From the NCBI RefSeq assembly GCF_017873605.1, contig NZ_JAGGKI010000033.1, forward strand, positions 1-40,100: a stretch of DNA of 40,100 bases. The letters are read 5' to 3'. The notes below the pieces were generated by a model. It was not told the DNA's origin, did no database searches, and saw only the letters and a program-made list of their open reading frames with translations. Below, piece by piece: positions 21,729 to 31,752 of this stretch. Both the position numbers and the translations under genes were made by a program. The stretch comes from Paenibacillus lactis (GTDB lineage Bacteria; Bacillota; Bacilli; Paenibacillales; Paenibacillaceae). The stretch's first letter is position 1. Every line of letters starts with the position of its first letter.

Positions 21729-24700
21729 ATGGACATCATTAATAACATCGACCGTCTGCTCGGCGATGACCTTAAACAATCGATCCGAAAAGGTTCGCGG
21801 CTGTCGATCGCAGCATCCTGCTTTTCGATCTACGCCTATGAAGCATTAATGAAAGAGCTGAATCAGGTGGAAGAAGTGCGGTTTATCTTCACTTCACCTA
21901 CCTTTATCGCGGATAGCATTAAGAAAGAGAAGCGGGAGTTTTACATTCCGAAGTTGAACCGGGAGAAGAGCCTGTATGGTTCCGAGTTTGAAATCCGGCT
22001 AAAAAACGAAATGAACCTCAAAGCGATTGCAAAAGAATGCAGCGACTGGATTCGTAAGAAAGTCACCTTCAAGTCGAACCGTACTTCCGGTGCAATGCAA
22101 GGGATGTTGAATTTGCAGACATCCGATGAAGCCATCACATACATGCCAGTCGACGGCTTTACGACGGTCGATCTTGGATACGAGAAAGGTAACGCTCTAT
22201 CCAAGATGGTGAACAAATTCAATGAGGTTCCGTTTACTAAAATGTATTTCGATTTGTTCAATCAAGTGTGGAATGACAAGAGCAAACTCGAAGATGTGAC
22301 AAATCAGGTGGCCGAGCACATTTCATCCGTTTATAAAGAGAACTCGCCTGAGTTCATCTACTACGTCATTTTGTATAATATTTTCAATGAGTTCTTGTCA
22401 GATATTACGGAAGACATACTGCCGAATGAAGCAACTGGATTCAAAGATACAGAAATCTGGAAGCGGCTTTATCACTTTCAGAAAGATGCGGTGCTCGGTG
22501 CCATTAACAAGCTTGAGAAATACAATGGCTGCATCCTTGCGGACAGCGTCGGTCTTGGGAAAACATTCACTGCCCTTGGCATTATCAAGTATTACGAGCT
22601 TCGCAACAAGTCGGTTTTGCTGCTATGCCCGAAGAAGCTTGGTGATAACTGGCTCACATACAAACAAAACGTGACCAACAACATCTTGTACGCCGACCGT
22701 CTGCGATACGATGTGCTCTACCATACGGACATTTCTCGTGAGAGCGGAAAGTCCAATGACATTCCGCTCGACAGATTGAACTGGGGGAACTATGACCTGC
22801 TCGTCATCGACGAATCGCATAACTTCCGCAATAACGAAGCGAAGAAGGCCAAAGAGACCCGGTATCAGAAGCTGATGCGGAAAGTGCTCAAGAGCGGTGT
22901 TAAGACGAAAGTACTGATGTTGTCGGCAACTCCAGTGAATAACAAATTCATGGATCTTCGTAATCAACTTGCTCTGGCGTATGAGGGTAATCCCGAAGAG
23001 ATCAACAACAAGTTGGGCACGGAGCGGGGCATCAACGATATCTTCAAACGGGCTCAGTCTGCCTTTAATCAGTGGTCTAAGCTGGATGCCGCTGAACGGA
23101 CGACGGAGACGCTGCTGGGTATGCTTGACTTTGATTTCTTCGAGCTGTTAGACAATTTGACCATTGCTCGCTCCCGCAAGCACATTCAGAAGTATTACAA
23201 AGCTGAGGAGATCGGCGAATTTCCTAAGCGATTGCCGCCTTTATCCAAGTTCTGCAATCTGACAGACAGGACGGATGTCATCGGCTATAATGATATTTTT
23301 ATGGAGTTGTCCAGAATCAACCTCGGCATTTATGCTCCGTTCAAGTACATTCAACCGAGTCGCTTGCGATTATATGAAGAGATGTACGATACGAGTGTAA
23401 AAGGCGGAAGCGGGAGCTTCAAGCAATTGGACCGAGAAGGTAGCTTGCAGCTCTTGATGCGGATCAATTTGCTCAAGCGGTTAGAGAGCTCAGTGGAATC
23501 TTTCCGGTTGACGCTGTCCAAGATTATATCCAAGCTTGGTCAGACATTGGAGAGAATTGAGGCTTATCAGCAAAGCGGGAAGTCTGATGCGGTTGGATAC
23601 ACCGAAATTGAAGATGCCAGTCTCGATGATGACGACTGGTTGGATGATGACTTTACCATCGGGGATACCATCAAGATCAATCTATCCGATATGGACGTGC
23701 TTCGATGGAAAGAAGATTTGATGAGCGATCACCAAGTTCTATCTGCTCTTCACGAAGAGATGCAGAAAGTATCGCCCGAGCATGACGAGAAGCTGAATGC
23801 CTTGAAACAGGTCATCGATGATAAGATCAGACAACCAATCAATCCGGGTAATCGTAAAGTGATCATCTTTAGTGCATTTACGGATACCGCGGCGTATTTG
23901 TACAATCATCTATCTGCGTACATGAAGTCGAAATACAACATCGATACTGCGAAAATCGTCGGCAGTGATGAGAACAAGAATACCGCAGGACTTCGGAATG
24001 ACATTAGTACATTGCTCACCTGCTTCTCGCCGCGATCCAAGGAGAAGAAGCTGACCATGCCCGATGTGGATGGTGAAATCGATTTGCTCATCGCGTCCGA
24101 TTGCATCTCCGAGGGGCAAAACTTGCAGGATTGCGATTTTCTCATCAATTATGATATTCACTGGAATCCGGTACGAATCATCCAGCGGTTTGGACGAGTT
24201 GATCGGATCGGCTCCCAAAACAAATCCATTCAGCTCGTGAACTTCTGGCCCAACATGACGCTGGACGAGTACATTCAATTGAAAGAACGGGTCGAGAATC
24301 GCATGGTCATCATGGATATGACAGCAACTGGCGACGACAATGTTCTGTTTAATCAGTCCAGCGATTTGGAATACCGGAAACAGCAGCTTAATCGCTTGCA
24401 GAAAGAAGTCGTCGATCTGGATGACATGAATACCGGAGTATCTATAACGGATTTAGGTCTTAATGATTTCCGAATGGATTTGGTGAACTACGTCAAAGAG
24501 AATGGCGAACTGGATACCGTTCCAAGCGGACTGCATGCCGTTGTTTCTGCTGATGAAGAGGAGGGAGTGCAGCCAGGAGTCATATTCGTTCTTCGTAATG
24601 TGAATGAAGAACTGAACCCGGACAAGCAGAATCGCTTGCATCCTTTCTACCTGGTCTACCTGAGTGACGATGGTGAAGTCATAACCAATCATATGGATGT

Positions 24701-24983
24701 CAAGAAGACACTCGATGTTTTGCGTGCCCTGTGCAGAGGACAATCTGAACCTGTCTTGGAGGCATGTCGCAGCTTCAATCAAGCGACGAAAGACGGTAGG
24801 AGGATGGATGCCTATTCCATGCTGCTTGAGGAAGCAATCCGCTCCATTGTTCAGGTGAAGGAAGAAGGCGATCTGGATAGCTTGTTCAGTTCGGGAGGCA
24901 CAACGGCTTTAATCGATTCCGTCAAAGGTCTTGAAGACTTTGAACTCATTACTTTTGTTGTCATCCGGCAGGTGAGTGCATGA
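21729..24983 (+). CDS. SNF2-like helicase of a type III-like cassette
   Basis: A 1084-aa SF2/SNF2-type helicase. Residues 1-190 resemble the PLD-like N-domain often fused to these proteins (SIAASCFSIYAYEALMKEL, then a VRFIFTSPTF stretch), but I see no HxK catalytic pair. The motor has Walker A DSVGLGKT (K278), Walker B DESHN (361-365), LSATPVNN, SDCISEGQNLQ and FGRVDRIGS as motif VI, typical of RapA/DrmD-like enzymes. An acidic insertion with DDDDWLDDD lies near residues 636-644. Its stop overlaps the next gene by four bases (ATGA). An extra translocase is not part of a classical two-gene type III system, so it is probably an accessory effector. Confidence 0.85.
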   Translation: MDIINNIDRLLGDDLKQSIRKGSRLSIAASCFSIYAYEALMKELNQVEEVRFIFTSPTFIADSIKKEKREFYIPKLNREKSLYGSEFEIRLKNEMNLKAIAKECSDWIRKKVTFKSNRTSGAMQGMLNLQTSDEAITYMPVDGFTTVDLGYEKGNALSKMVNKFNEVPFTKMYFDLFNQVWNDKSKLEDVTNQVAEHISSVYKENSPEFIYYVILYNIFNEFLSDITEDILPNEATGFKDTEIWKRLYHFQKDAVLGAINKLEKYNGCILADSVGLGKTFTALGIIKYYELRNKSVLLLCPKKLGDNWLTYKQNVTNNILYADRLRYDVLYHTDISRESGKSNDIPLDRLNWGNYDLLVIDESHNFRNNEAKKAKETRYQKLMRKVLKSGVKTKVLMLSATPVNNKFMDLRNQLALAYEGNPEEINNKLGTERGINDIFKRAQSAFNQWSKLDAAERTTETLLGMLDFDFFELLDNLTIARSRKHIQKYYKAEEIGEFPKRLPPLSKFCNLTDRTDVIGYNDIFMELSRINLGIYAPFKYIQPSRLRLYEEMYDTSVKGGSGSFKQLDREGSLQLLMRINLLKRLESSVESFRLTLSKIISKLGQTLERIEAYQQSGKSDAVGYTEIEDASLDDDDWLDDDFTIGDTIKINLSDMDVLRWKEDLMSDHQVLSALHEEMQKVSPEHDEKLNALKQVIDDKIRQPINPGNRKVIIFSAFTDTAAYLYNHLSAYMKSKYNIDTAKIVGSDENKNTAGLRNDISTLLTCFSPRSKEKKLTMPDVDGEIDLLIASDCISEGQNLQDCDFLINYDIHWNPVRIIQRFGRVDRIGSQNKSIQLVNFWPNMTLDEYIQLKERVENRMVIMDMTATGDDNVLFNQSSDLEYRKQQLNRLQKEVVDLDDMNTGVSITDLGLNDFRMDLVNYVKENGELDTVPSGLHAVVSADEEEGVQPGVIFVLRNVNEELNPDKQNRLHPFYLVYLSDDGEVITNHMDVKKTLDVLRALCRGQSEPVLEACRSFNQATKDGRRMDAYSMLLEEAIRSIVQVKEEGDLDSLFSSGGTTALIDSVKGLEDFELITFVVIRQVSA

Positions 24984-25636
24984 TGTATCAGTTACCATCA
25001 AGCACACTTGTGAATCGCAAAATACCGAAGAACAAATTTTATGAGAAGCTTCACGCCAATCAACATCTAAAGGATCTGTTTACTGAGCAAGTCGAGTCGA
25101 TCATCTGGAAGCACAAACTATCCAAAGAGACGATTCGCCTCGAACCGAAAGATGACATTGAGGAAGTTCAGGTATTTGAGGTTCACTTGAAAGAGCAAAC
25201 CTACTCACTTGATTTGTTGCGGAGCATCGACAAGGCGATTCCTTACCCCATACTGCACGTCATTAAATACGAAGATCAGGTAAAACTCGCAATCGCCTAC
25301 AAGGAGCGGAATCAGACCGATGATAACCGCTCCGTTGTACGTTCCTATCACGAATCGGAATGGCAGCCTATAGAAGAATTGAAGCTGGACATTATTCAAG
25401 GACTTGATCTAAAAGCTGTCTACGAGAATATCATTCGTCAGCTTCTACCGATCAATTCGAACCCGGAAATCGAGCTTACAGCTATTCTGGAACGACAAGC
25501 TCGCATAGATAAGCTGACACAAGAAAGCCAGCGGCTAGAAGCCAAGATTCGCGGCGAAAAGCAGTTCAATCGCAAGGTCGAATTGAATATGGAACTGCAA
25601 CGTAAACGTAAAGAATTGAATCAACTTCTCAACTAA
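24980..25636 (+). CDS. DUF4391-like protein
   Basis: A 218-aa protein resembling DUF4391, a family met between SNF2-like helicases and type III Mod genes. The N-terminal two thirds are mixed (NRKIPKNKFYEKL near the start; IWKHKLSKETIRL; then ILHVIKYEDQVKLAIAYKER, which looks like paired beta strands). The last 60 residues are a strong coiled coil (RIDKLTQESQRLEAKIRGEK onward). No catalytic motif is evident. It is translationally coupled to the helicase by ATGA overlap and lies 21 bases before the Mod gene. I infer a structural link between helicase and methyltransferase, or a nuclease fold too divergent for me to see. Confidence 0.7.
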   Translation: MMYQLPSSTLVNRKIPKNKFYEKLHANQHLKDLFTEQVESIIWKHKLSKETIRLEPKDDIEEVQVFEVHLKEQTYSLDLLRSIDKAIPYPILHVIKYEDQVKLAIAYKERNQTDDNRSVVRSYHESEWQPIEELKLDIIQGLDLKAVYENIIRQLLPINSNPEIELTAILERQARIDKLTQESQRLEAKIRGEKQFNRKVELNMELQRKRKELNQLLN

Positions 25637-25657
25637 GTAACTGGAGGTCAATCTTTC

Positions 25658-27544
25658 ATGAACAAACTGACGATGAAATCAACCGATCTGACTCAGGTCA
25701 ATATCGACAAGATTGCGGAACTGTTTCCCAACGTAATTACAGAAGCAAGAGATGAACAAGGAAAAATCAAGCGTGCGGTTGATTTTGATTTGTTGAGACA
25801 GGAGCTATCCGATGTTCTCGTTGAAGGAGAAAAAGAACGGTATCAATTGACGTGGCCGGGGAAGAAGGAAGCTATATTTAATGCAAATACAGTTATCGAG
25901 AAAACATTACGCCCTGTAAAAAACAGTAGTGTTGATTGGGACAATACAAAGAATATATACATTGAGGGTGATAATCTTGAAGTCTTAAAAATACTTCAAG
26001 AATCATACTTGAACAAAGTGAAATGTATTTATATTGATCCTCCTTACAACACGGGTAATGATTTTATCTATAATGATGACTTTCGAGAATCTGAGGAAGA
26101 GTACTTTGAAGAATCTGGACAAGTTGATGCTGAAGGCAATAAATTAGTTCATAATACAACTTCAAATGGTCGGTTTCATAGCGACTGGCTTACAATGATT
26201 TATTCAAGGCTGAAGATTGCACGAAATTTACTGAGGGATGACGGACTTATTTTTATTAGTATAGATGAAAATGAAATTGAAAACTTAAAGAAAGTATGCA
26301 ATGAAATATTTGGCGAACCTAATTTTGTTGCACAGTTGGTGTGGCAGAAAAAAACAGGTGCAGGAGCTAAAAGTAAAGGTTTTATTGGATTGCATGAGTA
26401 TATACTTTGTTATGCTCGAAATATAAGTCCAACATGGGATTTGGTTGCTCCGTTATCAGAAAAAACAAAAGCAATGTATAATAAAAAAGACGAACATTAT
26501 GAAAAATTAGGCCCATATGCTACGTGGCCATTGGATACAACAAGTATGGATGATCGGGCTAATCTTCGGTTTCCTATTTATCATAATGGACATGAGATTT
26601 GGCCAAGAAAACAATGGTTATGGTCTCGTGAGAGAGTTGAAGTTGCTCAGAAAGAAAACAAACTGGTGTTTAATTACAATGAAAAAGAAGGAAGTTGGTC
26701 AGTACGTTTTAAGGGTTACTTATTTGATGAAACTGGCGAGGTAAAAGCGGGAAAGCCAACTACATTATTTATCGGGCCGTATACACAAGAAGGTACAAAA
26801 GATTTTGAGAAGCATTTTCCTCGCTCATTATTTCCTTTTCCAAAACCAGTGGAATTAATAAAACAGTTACTACAAATCACCGTTTGTAGTGATTCGCATA
26901 CTGATGATATTATATTGGATTTTTTCTCTGGTTCAGGAACAACAGCAGAAGCGGTAATGCAATTAAACGGAGAAGACAGAGGAAGCCGAAAATATATAAT
27001 GGTACAGACCAATGAAGAGAGATGTAGTGAGGACTCCGATGCTTATAAAGCAGGATTTGAAAATATCTGCGAAATCGGCAAAGAACGTATCCGCCGTGCT
27101 GCCAAAAAAATCAAAGAAGAAACTGGAGCAGAAATCGATTATGGCTTTCGCGTATATCGAGTAGATTCCAGCAACATGAAAGATGTCTACTACACGCCAG
27201 ACAGACTCGGTCAAATGAATCTGGATGATGTGGCGTCGAACATCAAAGAAGATCGTAATGGAGAGGACTTGCTCATCCAAGTGATGCTGGAGTGCGGACT
27301 AGAGCTTTCATTGCCTATGGAATCCAGGGAAATTGATGGGAAGACCGTTCATTACGTTGCAGGCAATTCCTTGATCGCTTGTTTTGATGACGAGGTGTCC
27401 GAGTCGGTTATCAAGAAGATCGCAGAGGATAAACCTCTTCGCGTTGTATTCCGTGATAGCTCTTTCCGGGATGATTCGGCTCGCATCAATGTTGAAGAAC
27501 TGTTCAAGCTACTCTCCCCAAGCACTGAAATTCAAGTACTGTAA
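25658..27544 (+). CDS. mod: Type III DNA methyltransferase (Mod), N6-adenine
   Basis: A 628-aa beta-class N6-adenine methyltransferase. The catalytic motif IV D127-P-P-Y130 (CIYIDPPYNTGNDF) comes before the AdoMet motif I D421-FFSGSGTT, the order that defines this class. It would both modify the host site and supply target recognition for Res. The region between the motifs (about 200-400) should hold the target recognition domain. Base composition changes inside the gene: about 25.87-27.04 kb is markedly A/T rich, while both ends match the flanking cassette, suggesting a swapped recognition module. GGAGG gives the ribosome site. It lies 14 bases before the Res gene. Confidence 0.9.
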   Translation: MNKLTMKSTDLTQVNIDKIAELFPNVITEARDEQGKIKRAVDFDLLRQELSDVLVEGEKERYQLTWPGKKEAIFNANTVIEKTLRPVKNSSVDWDNTKNIYIEGDNLEVLKILQESYLNKVKCIYIDPPYNTGNDFIYNDDFRESEEEYFEESGQVDAEGNKLVHNTTSNGRFHSDWLTMIYSRLKIARNLLRDDGLIFISIDENEIENLKKVCNEIFGEPNFVAQLVWQKKTGAGAKSKGFIGLHEYILCYARNISPTWDLVAPLSEKTKAMYNKKDEHYEKLGPYATWPLDTTSMDDRANLRFPIYHNGHEIWPRKQWLWSRERVEVAQKENKLVFNYNEKEGSWSVRFKGYLFDETGEVKAGKPTTLFIGPYTQEGTKDFEKHFPRSLFPFPKPVELIKQLLQITVCSDSHTDDIILDFFSGSGTTAEAVMQLNGEDRGSRKYIMVQTNEERCSEDSDAYKAGFENICEIGKERIRRAAKKIKEETGAEIDYGFRVYRVDSSNMKDVYYTPDRLGQMNLDDVASNIKEDRNGEDLLIQVMLECGLELSLPMESREIDGKTVHYVAGNSLIACFDDEVSESVIKKIAEDKPLRVVFRDSSFRDDSARINVEELFKLLSPSTEIQVL

Positions 27545-27558
27545 GGAGGGTAGCAACG

Positions 27559-30500
27559 ATGAAGATTAAATTCAAACATCAGCAGTTCCAATTAGATGCG
27601 GTGAAGAGCGTTGTTGACGTTTTTCAAGGACAACCCAACGAATCCTCTCGTTTCACGCTTGATAAAGGTCGGCGACAAAAGAGTGTAGAAATCGACGATC
27701 TCTTTCAACAGACAACTAGCAATGATTCGGAATATGGGTTCAAGAACAACCCCATCAAGCTAGTCGATCAGGAAGTTTTGGGCAATATTCAAGCGATGCA
27801 ACGCCAGAATGGATTGAAACTATCAGAGCGGCTTGAGGGCAAGTACAATCTGACGGTCGAAATGGAAACCGGTACGGGTAAAACCTATACGTATATTCGG
27901 ACGATGTTCGAGCTGTACAAAAAGTACGGTTGGAGCAAATTCATTATCGTTGTTCCTTCAATTGCGATTCGCGAAGGCGTTCTGAAGACATTTCAGATTA
28001 CTGAAGACCATTTCATGGCGGAATATGGATCGAAGGCACGTTACTTCGTTTATAATTCCAAGCAACTGCATCATATCGAGAAGTTCGCAAGTGACGCTGG
28101 CATTAACGTCATGATTATTAACGCTCAAGCGTTTAATGCGAGAGGTAAGGATGCAAGAAGAATAACGATGGAGCTGGATGATTTTGCATCCCGCAAGCCA
28201 ATCGATGTAATCGCAAGCACCAATCCCATACTCATCATCGATGAGCCACAATCCGTCGAAGGTCAGAAGACGAAAGAGGCATTGAAGGATTTCAAAGCGT
28301 TGTTTACGCTGCGATATTCGGCAACTCATCGAGAAGACTACAACAAGGTCTATCGCCTCGATGCTTTGGATGCCTACAACATGAAACTGGTCAAGAAGAT
28401 TAGCGTCAAAGGCATCTCGGTCAAAGGATCAAGCGGAACGAACAGTTATGTGTACCTCGAAGGAATCGATATCAGCGATAAGCATGCTCCTGTAGCCCGG
28501 CTTGAATATGAAAAACGTACCAAAACCGAAGTAACCAAGGTATCCAAGAAGATCGTCACTGGCGATGACCTCTATCAATTGTCCGAGAACTTGGAGCAAT
28601 ATAAAGGTTACAAGGTATCCGAGATCAACGGTCAGAATAACAGTATCAGCTTTATTAATGGAGTTACTTTGTTCGCCGGAGACGTGCAAGGTGATGTCAA
28701 CGAACTTCATTTCCGAAGAATCCAGATTCGGGAGACGTTGAAATCTCACTTCGAGAAGGAGCGGGTGCTGTTTCATAAAGGAATTAAAGTGCTCTCGCTC
28801 TTCTTTATCGACGAAGTCGCCAAGTATCGACAATACGATAAGGACGGCAATGAACAGAACGGCGATTATGCGGATATCTTTGAAGAAGAGTACATGGAAC
28901 TTCTGAACGAACAACTGTCATTGTTCGCGGATGACCCGTATGTTCAATATTTGAATACCATTCGAGTAAAGGATACGCATAAAGGGTACTTCTCCATCGA
29001 CAAAAAGAGCAATCGGTTCGTTGATTCCAAAGTGTCTGCCAGAGAAACGGACTCCGATGATGCAGACGCATATGACCTGATTATGCGACAGAAGGAGCAA
29101 CTTCTCAGCTTTGAGGAACCGACACGGTTTATTTTCTCCCACTCGGCGTTGAAGGAAGGCTGGGATAACCCGAACGTATTCCAGATTTGCACACTCAAGC
29201 ACAGTGATTCTACGATCAAGAAGCGGCAGGAAGTTGGACGTGGATTGCGGCTCTGCGTGAACAAGTATGGCGAACGGATTGATTCCAGTATTCCGGGTAT
29301 TGACGTCCACGAGATCAATGCACTAACTGTTATCGCAAGTGAATCCTATGAGCAATTTGCCAAACAACTTCAGGGCGAGATAGCCGCGACATTGTCGGAT
29401 CGCCCACGCAAGGCAGACAATAGCTTCTTCTTGGAAAAAGTACTTGTGAATGCCCGCGGCGAACAATTAAAGATCGATGAGAGACTCGCAAATAAGCTGC
29501 AAAACGCGTTTATTCGTAACGGTTATACCGACGATGACTACAATCTGACGGATGCTTATTTTGCAGCCGTAGAAGAACAAACCATTAAACTGCCCGACGA
29601 GCTGAATGCACATCAAGAGCAGCTTATTGAACTGGTTAAAACGATCTACGTTGAAGGCAAGTCGGATATGACGAATGATGACCGGAAAAATACAGTTCCG
29701 AATATCACGGTGAACAGCAATTTCCATAAGAAAGAATTCAAAGAATTGTGGAGCCGGATCAATAAGAGATCGGTATACACGGTTCAGTTCGACTCGGAAG
29801 AATTGGTGCGGAAGAGCATCATGGCGATTGATATGAGCTTGGACGTGCCTTCCATTCGTTATTCCATCAAGCATGGGGAAATGAATGAGATCGAATCCCG
29901 TGAACAATTGAAGCAGGGAGACGCGTTCAAAATTCGAGAGACGGACGCGGATTATGTTCATCAAGCAGCGTCATCGAAGATCAAATACGACTTGATCGGC
30001 AAGCTGATGGATGAAACAAAGCTTACCAGAAAAACAATTGTAGCTATTATGAAAGGCATCAAGCAAGCGAAGTTCATGCTGTTCCAGAAGAATCCTGAGG
30101 AGTTTATACTTCGAGCGTCCAGACTGATTAATGAGCAGAAGGCGACGACAATCATTGAATCTATCACGTATGATGTGATCAATGATACGTTTAATACAGA
30201 TGTGTTCACGAAAAACACGCTGAAGGGACAGCTTGGACAAAACGCGATAGCTGTTGAGAAGCACATCTATGACTATGTGGTGACGGATTCCAAGATCGAG
30301 CGGGCATTCGCAAAAGAGCTGGATACGAGCAATGAAGTACACATTTACGCTAAGTTGCCGCGGGGCTTCTACATCCCTACTCCAGTTGGTGACTACAATC
30401 CAGACTGGGCGATTGTATTCAAAGAAGGCGACGTGAAGCACATATACTTTATTGCCGAGACGAAAGGTTCGTTAGACTCTATGGAGCTGCGTGAAGTGGA

Positions 30501-30612
30501 GAAGGCGAAGATTGAATGTGCACGAAGGCATTTTGCTAAGCTGAATTCAGACCAGTTAAAGTACGATGTGGTTAATAGCTACGAGAAGTTGATGGAGATT
30601 GTGAAGGGATAG
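27559..30612 (+). CDS. res: Type III restriction subunit Res (helicase-nuclease)
   Basis: A 1017-aa SF2 helicase-nuclease. Walker A is ETGTGKT (K108), Walker B is IIDEPQ (D228-E229), and motif VI is KRQEVGRGLRLC. The C-terminal nuclease shows PD949 (YNPDWAIVF) and E967-x-K969 (AETKGS), the PD-(D/E)xK layout of type III Res proteins. With Mod it would recognise an unmethylated site, use ATP hydrolysis and cut at a distance. AAGGAGG precedes the ATG. Length and motif set are normal, so the enzyme looks intact. It ends the four-gene cassette; the next gene starts 30 bases later behind its own ribosome site. Confidence 0.9.
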   Translation: MKIKFKHQQFQLDAVKSVVDVFQGQPNESSRFTLDKGRRQKSVEIDDLFQQTTSNDSEYGFKNNPIKLVDQEVLGNIQAMQRQNGLKLSERLEGKYNLTVEMETGTGKTYTYIRTMFELYKKYGWSKFIIVVPSIAIREGVLKTFQITEDHFMAEYGSKARYFVYNSKQLHHIEKFASDAGINVMIINAQAFNARGKDARRITMELDDFASRKPIDVIASTNPILIIDEPQSVEGQKTKEALKDFKALFTLRYSATHREDYNKVYRLDALDAYNMKLVKKISVKGISVKGSSGTNSYVYLEGIDISDKHAPVARLEYEKRTKTEVTKVSKKIVTGDDLYQLSENLEQYKGYKVSEINGQNNSISFINGVTLFAGDVQGDVNELHFRRIQIRETLKSHFEKERVLFHKGIKVLSLFFIDEVAKYRQYDKDGNEQNGDYADIFEEEYMELLNEQLSLFADDPYVQYLNTIRVKDTHKGYFSIDKKSNRFVDSKVSARETDSDDADAYDLIMRQKEQLLSFEEPTRFIFSHSALKEGWDNPNVFQICTLKHSDSTIKKRQEVGRGLRLCVNKYGERIDSSIPGIDVHEINALTVIASESYEQFAKQLQGEIAATLSDRPRKADNSFFLEKVLVNARGEQLKIDERLANKLQNAFIRNGYTDDDYNLTDAYFAAVEEQTIKLPDELNAHQEQLIELVKTIYVEGKSDMTNDDRKNTVPNITVNSNFHKKEFKELWSRINKRSVYTVQFDSEELVRKSIMAIDMSLDVPSIRYSIKHGEMNEIESREQLKQGDAFKIRETDADYVHQAASSKIKYDLIGKLMDETKLTRKTIVAIMKGIKQAKFMLFQKNPEEFILRASRLINEQKATTIIESITYDVINDTFNTDVFTKNTLKGQLGQNAIAVEKHIYDYVVTDSKIERAFAKELDTSNEVHIYAKLPRGFYIPTPVGDYNPDWAIVFKEGDVKHIYFIAETKGSLDSMELREVEKAKIECARRHFAKLNSDQLKYDVVNSYEKLMEIVKG

Positions 30613-30642
30613 TTCACAATATTAATTTCGGAGGCGTAAAAG

Positions 30643-31719
30643 TTGCATCAAATAACTGATATTGTATTCTTCCCGGACATCCTTAAGTTACCTAAATCAA
30701 CCTTGAAAGAGACTTGTACAGACATGGGTCTGGATACCTCAGGTACAGCATTTGACCTGGCAACAAGAGTTTGGGATACCATTAACACGGGCGACCGTGA
30801 TACCTTAGGACCATGTAGAAACAGATTGCTTGCAGGTAAGACATCTGTAACATGGTTTAAGATTGAGAATGAAGGTGCTTTACGAGGGTTTAAGGGGTTG
30901 TTAGAGGGACTTACAAGAAGTCCATTTGAGCATATCAATGAGGTTATGCCTAGTGACGTGACCTCAGAGCCTGTATTGATTGCTGCATCTCTAGGTAATA
31001 ATGATGATGAAATATACCTTAGATATATGTACAACAGCGGTAACAGGAGAGAGGTAAATGGCACGTCTGTACACATTGTTCCAAAGTGCGAAGTGACAAC
31101 AGTGTTTATCAATTTACAGACAGATATCATTGAGGTGCGAACCGATTCCAGAAGTGCCAATAATATTGCATCGCATATTGCCAGATTAATTGGGCAGCAA
31201 GTAACACTTGAACAAAAAAGAATACTTGCTCCTTATGGAAATAATGTCGAGCTAATAGCAAACGCCTTAAGAGGCGAACTTATTGATGCCACTTCTACAC
31301 CTGAATTCATTTTTGAGGATTTCAATGAACAACATACGAAAGCGATTATCGATATACTCAATGCACTCAATAACTTTTTTGATGAAGAAGACGAGGCAGA
31401 ACTGGTAAATAACTTAAGACAATCATCTCAGATTTTCGGGGAGCACTTACTAACCACTCCTTTTGTAGCTCTTATATTGAACGGAATGGAGAGAGTAGGG
31501 CTTCGCGTGAATGAGGGTGATCTAAGAGGACGACCTTTGTATGATACATTACGCCCTTATTTGCAACACCAGGGGGGGTTTATTAAATTCAACCATCCCG
31601 TGAATGGTGTAGAGAAATCATTTACTGTAAGGGTTGGTCTAACCTCTGACAGCATATATTTTACTACGCCTGCAACCGAAGAGGTAATTGAATTCGTCCG
31701 TAATCAGGTTATAATATAA
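30643..31719 (+). CDS. Unknown protein with SAP-like N-terminus
   Basis: I do not recognise this 358-aa protein as a whole. Residues about 13-45 (LPKSTLKETCTDMGL...GTAFDLATRVWD) look like a SAP motif, the helix-turn-helix used to bind DNA or chromatin. The rest is soluble, with a likely beta-rich block at 90-180 (VLIAASLGNNDDEIYLRYMY; VTTVFINLQTDIIEVRTDS), a helical centre, and a C-terminal beta part (KSFTVRVGLTSDSIYF). The TTG start is supported by GGAGG nine bases upstream. It is A/T richer than the Res gene. It could be an accessory of the type III cassette or the first gene of a separate three-gene unit. Confidence 0.65.
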   Translation: MHQITDIVFFPDILKLPKSTLKETCTDMGLDTSGTAFDLATRVWDTINTGDRDTLGPCRNRLLAGKTSVTWFKIENEGALRGFKGLLEGLTRSPFEHINEVMPSDVTSEPVLIAASLGNNDDEIYLRYMYNSGNRREVNGTSVHIVPKCEVTTVFINLQTDIIEVRTDSRSANNIASHIARLIGQQVTLEQKRILAPYGNNVELIANALRGELIDATSTPEFIFEDFNEQHTKAIIDILNALNNFFDEEDEAELVNNLRQSSQIFGEHLLTTPFVALILNGMERVGLRVNEGDLRGRPLYDTLRPYLQHQGGFIKFNHPVNGVEKSFTVRVGLTSDSIYFTTPATEEVIEFVRNQVII

Positions 31720-31752
31720 TTACTTGAATTTTTCATGGGGAGGAGGGTGGAC

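Noticed and set aside
28429..30441. Long minus-strand frames of 124-165 codons opposite the Res gene
   Set aside because: They are shadows of a strongly supported helicase-nuclease gene, with no start signals and no recognisable domain.
21729..30612. DISARM system
   Set aside because: The SNF2-like helicase recalls DrmD, but DrmA, DrmB (DUF1998) and DrmC are not present, and the Mod/Res pair has type III motifs.
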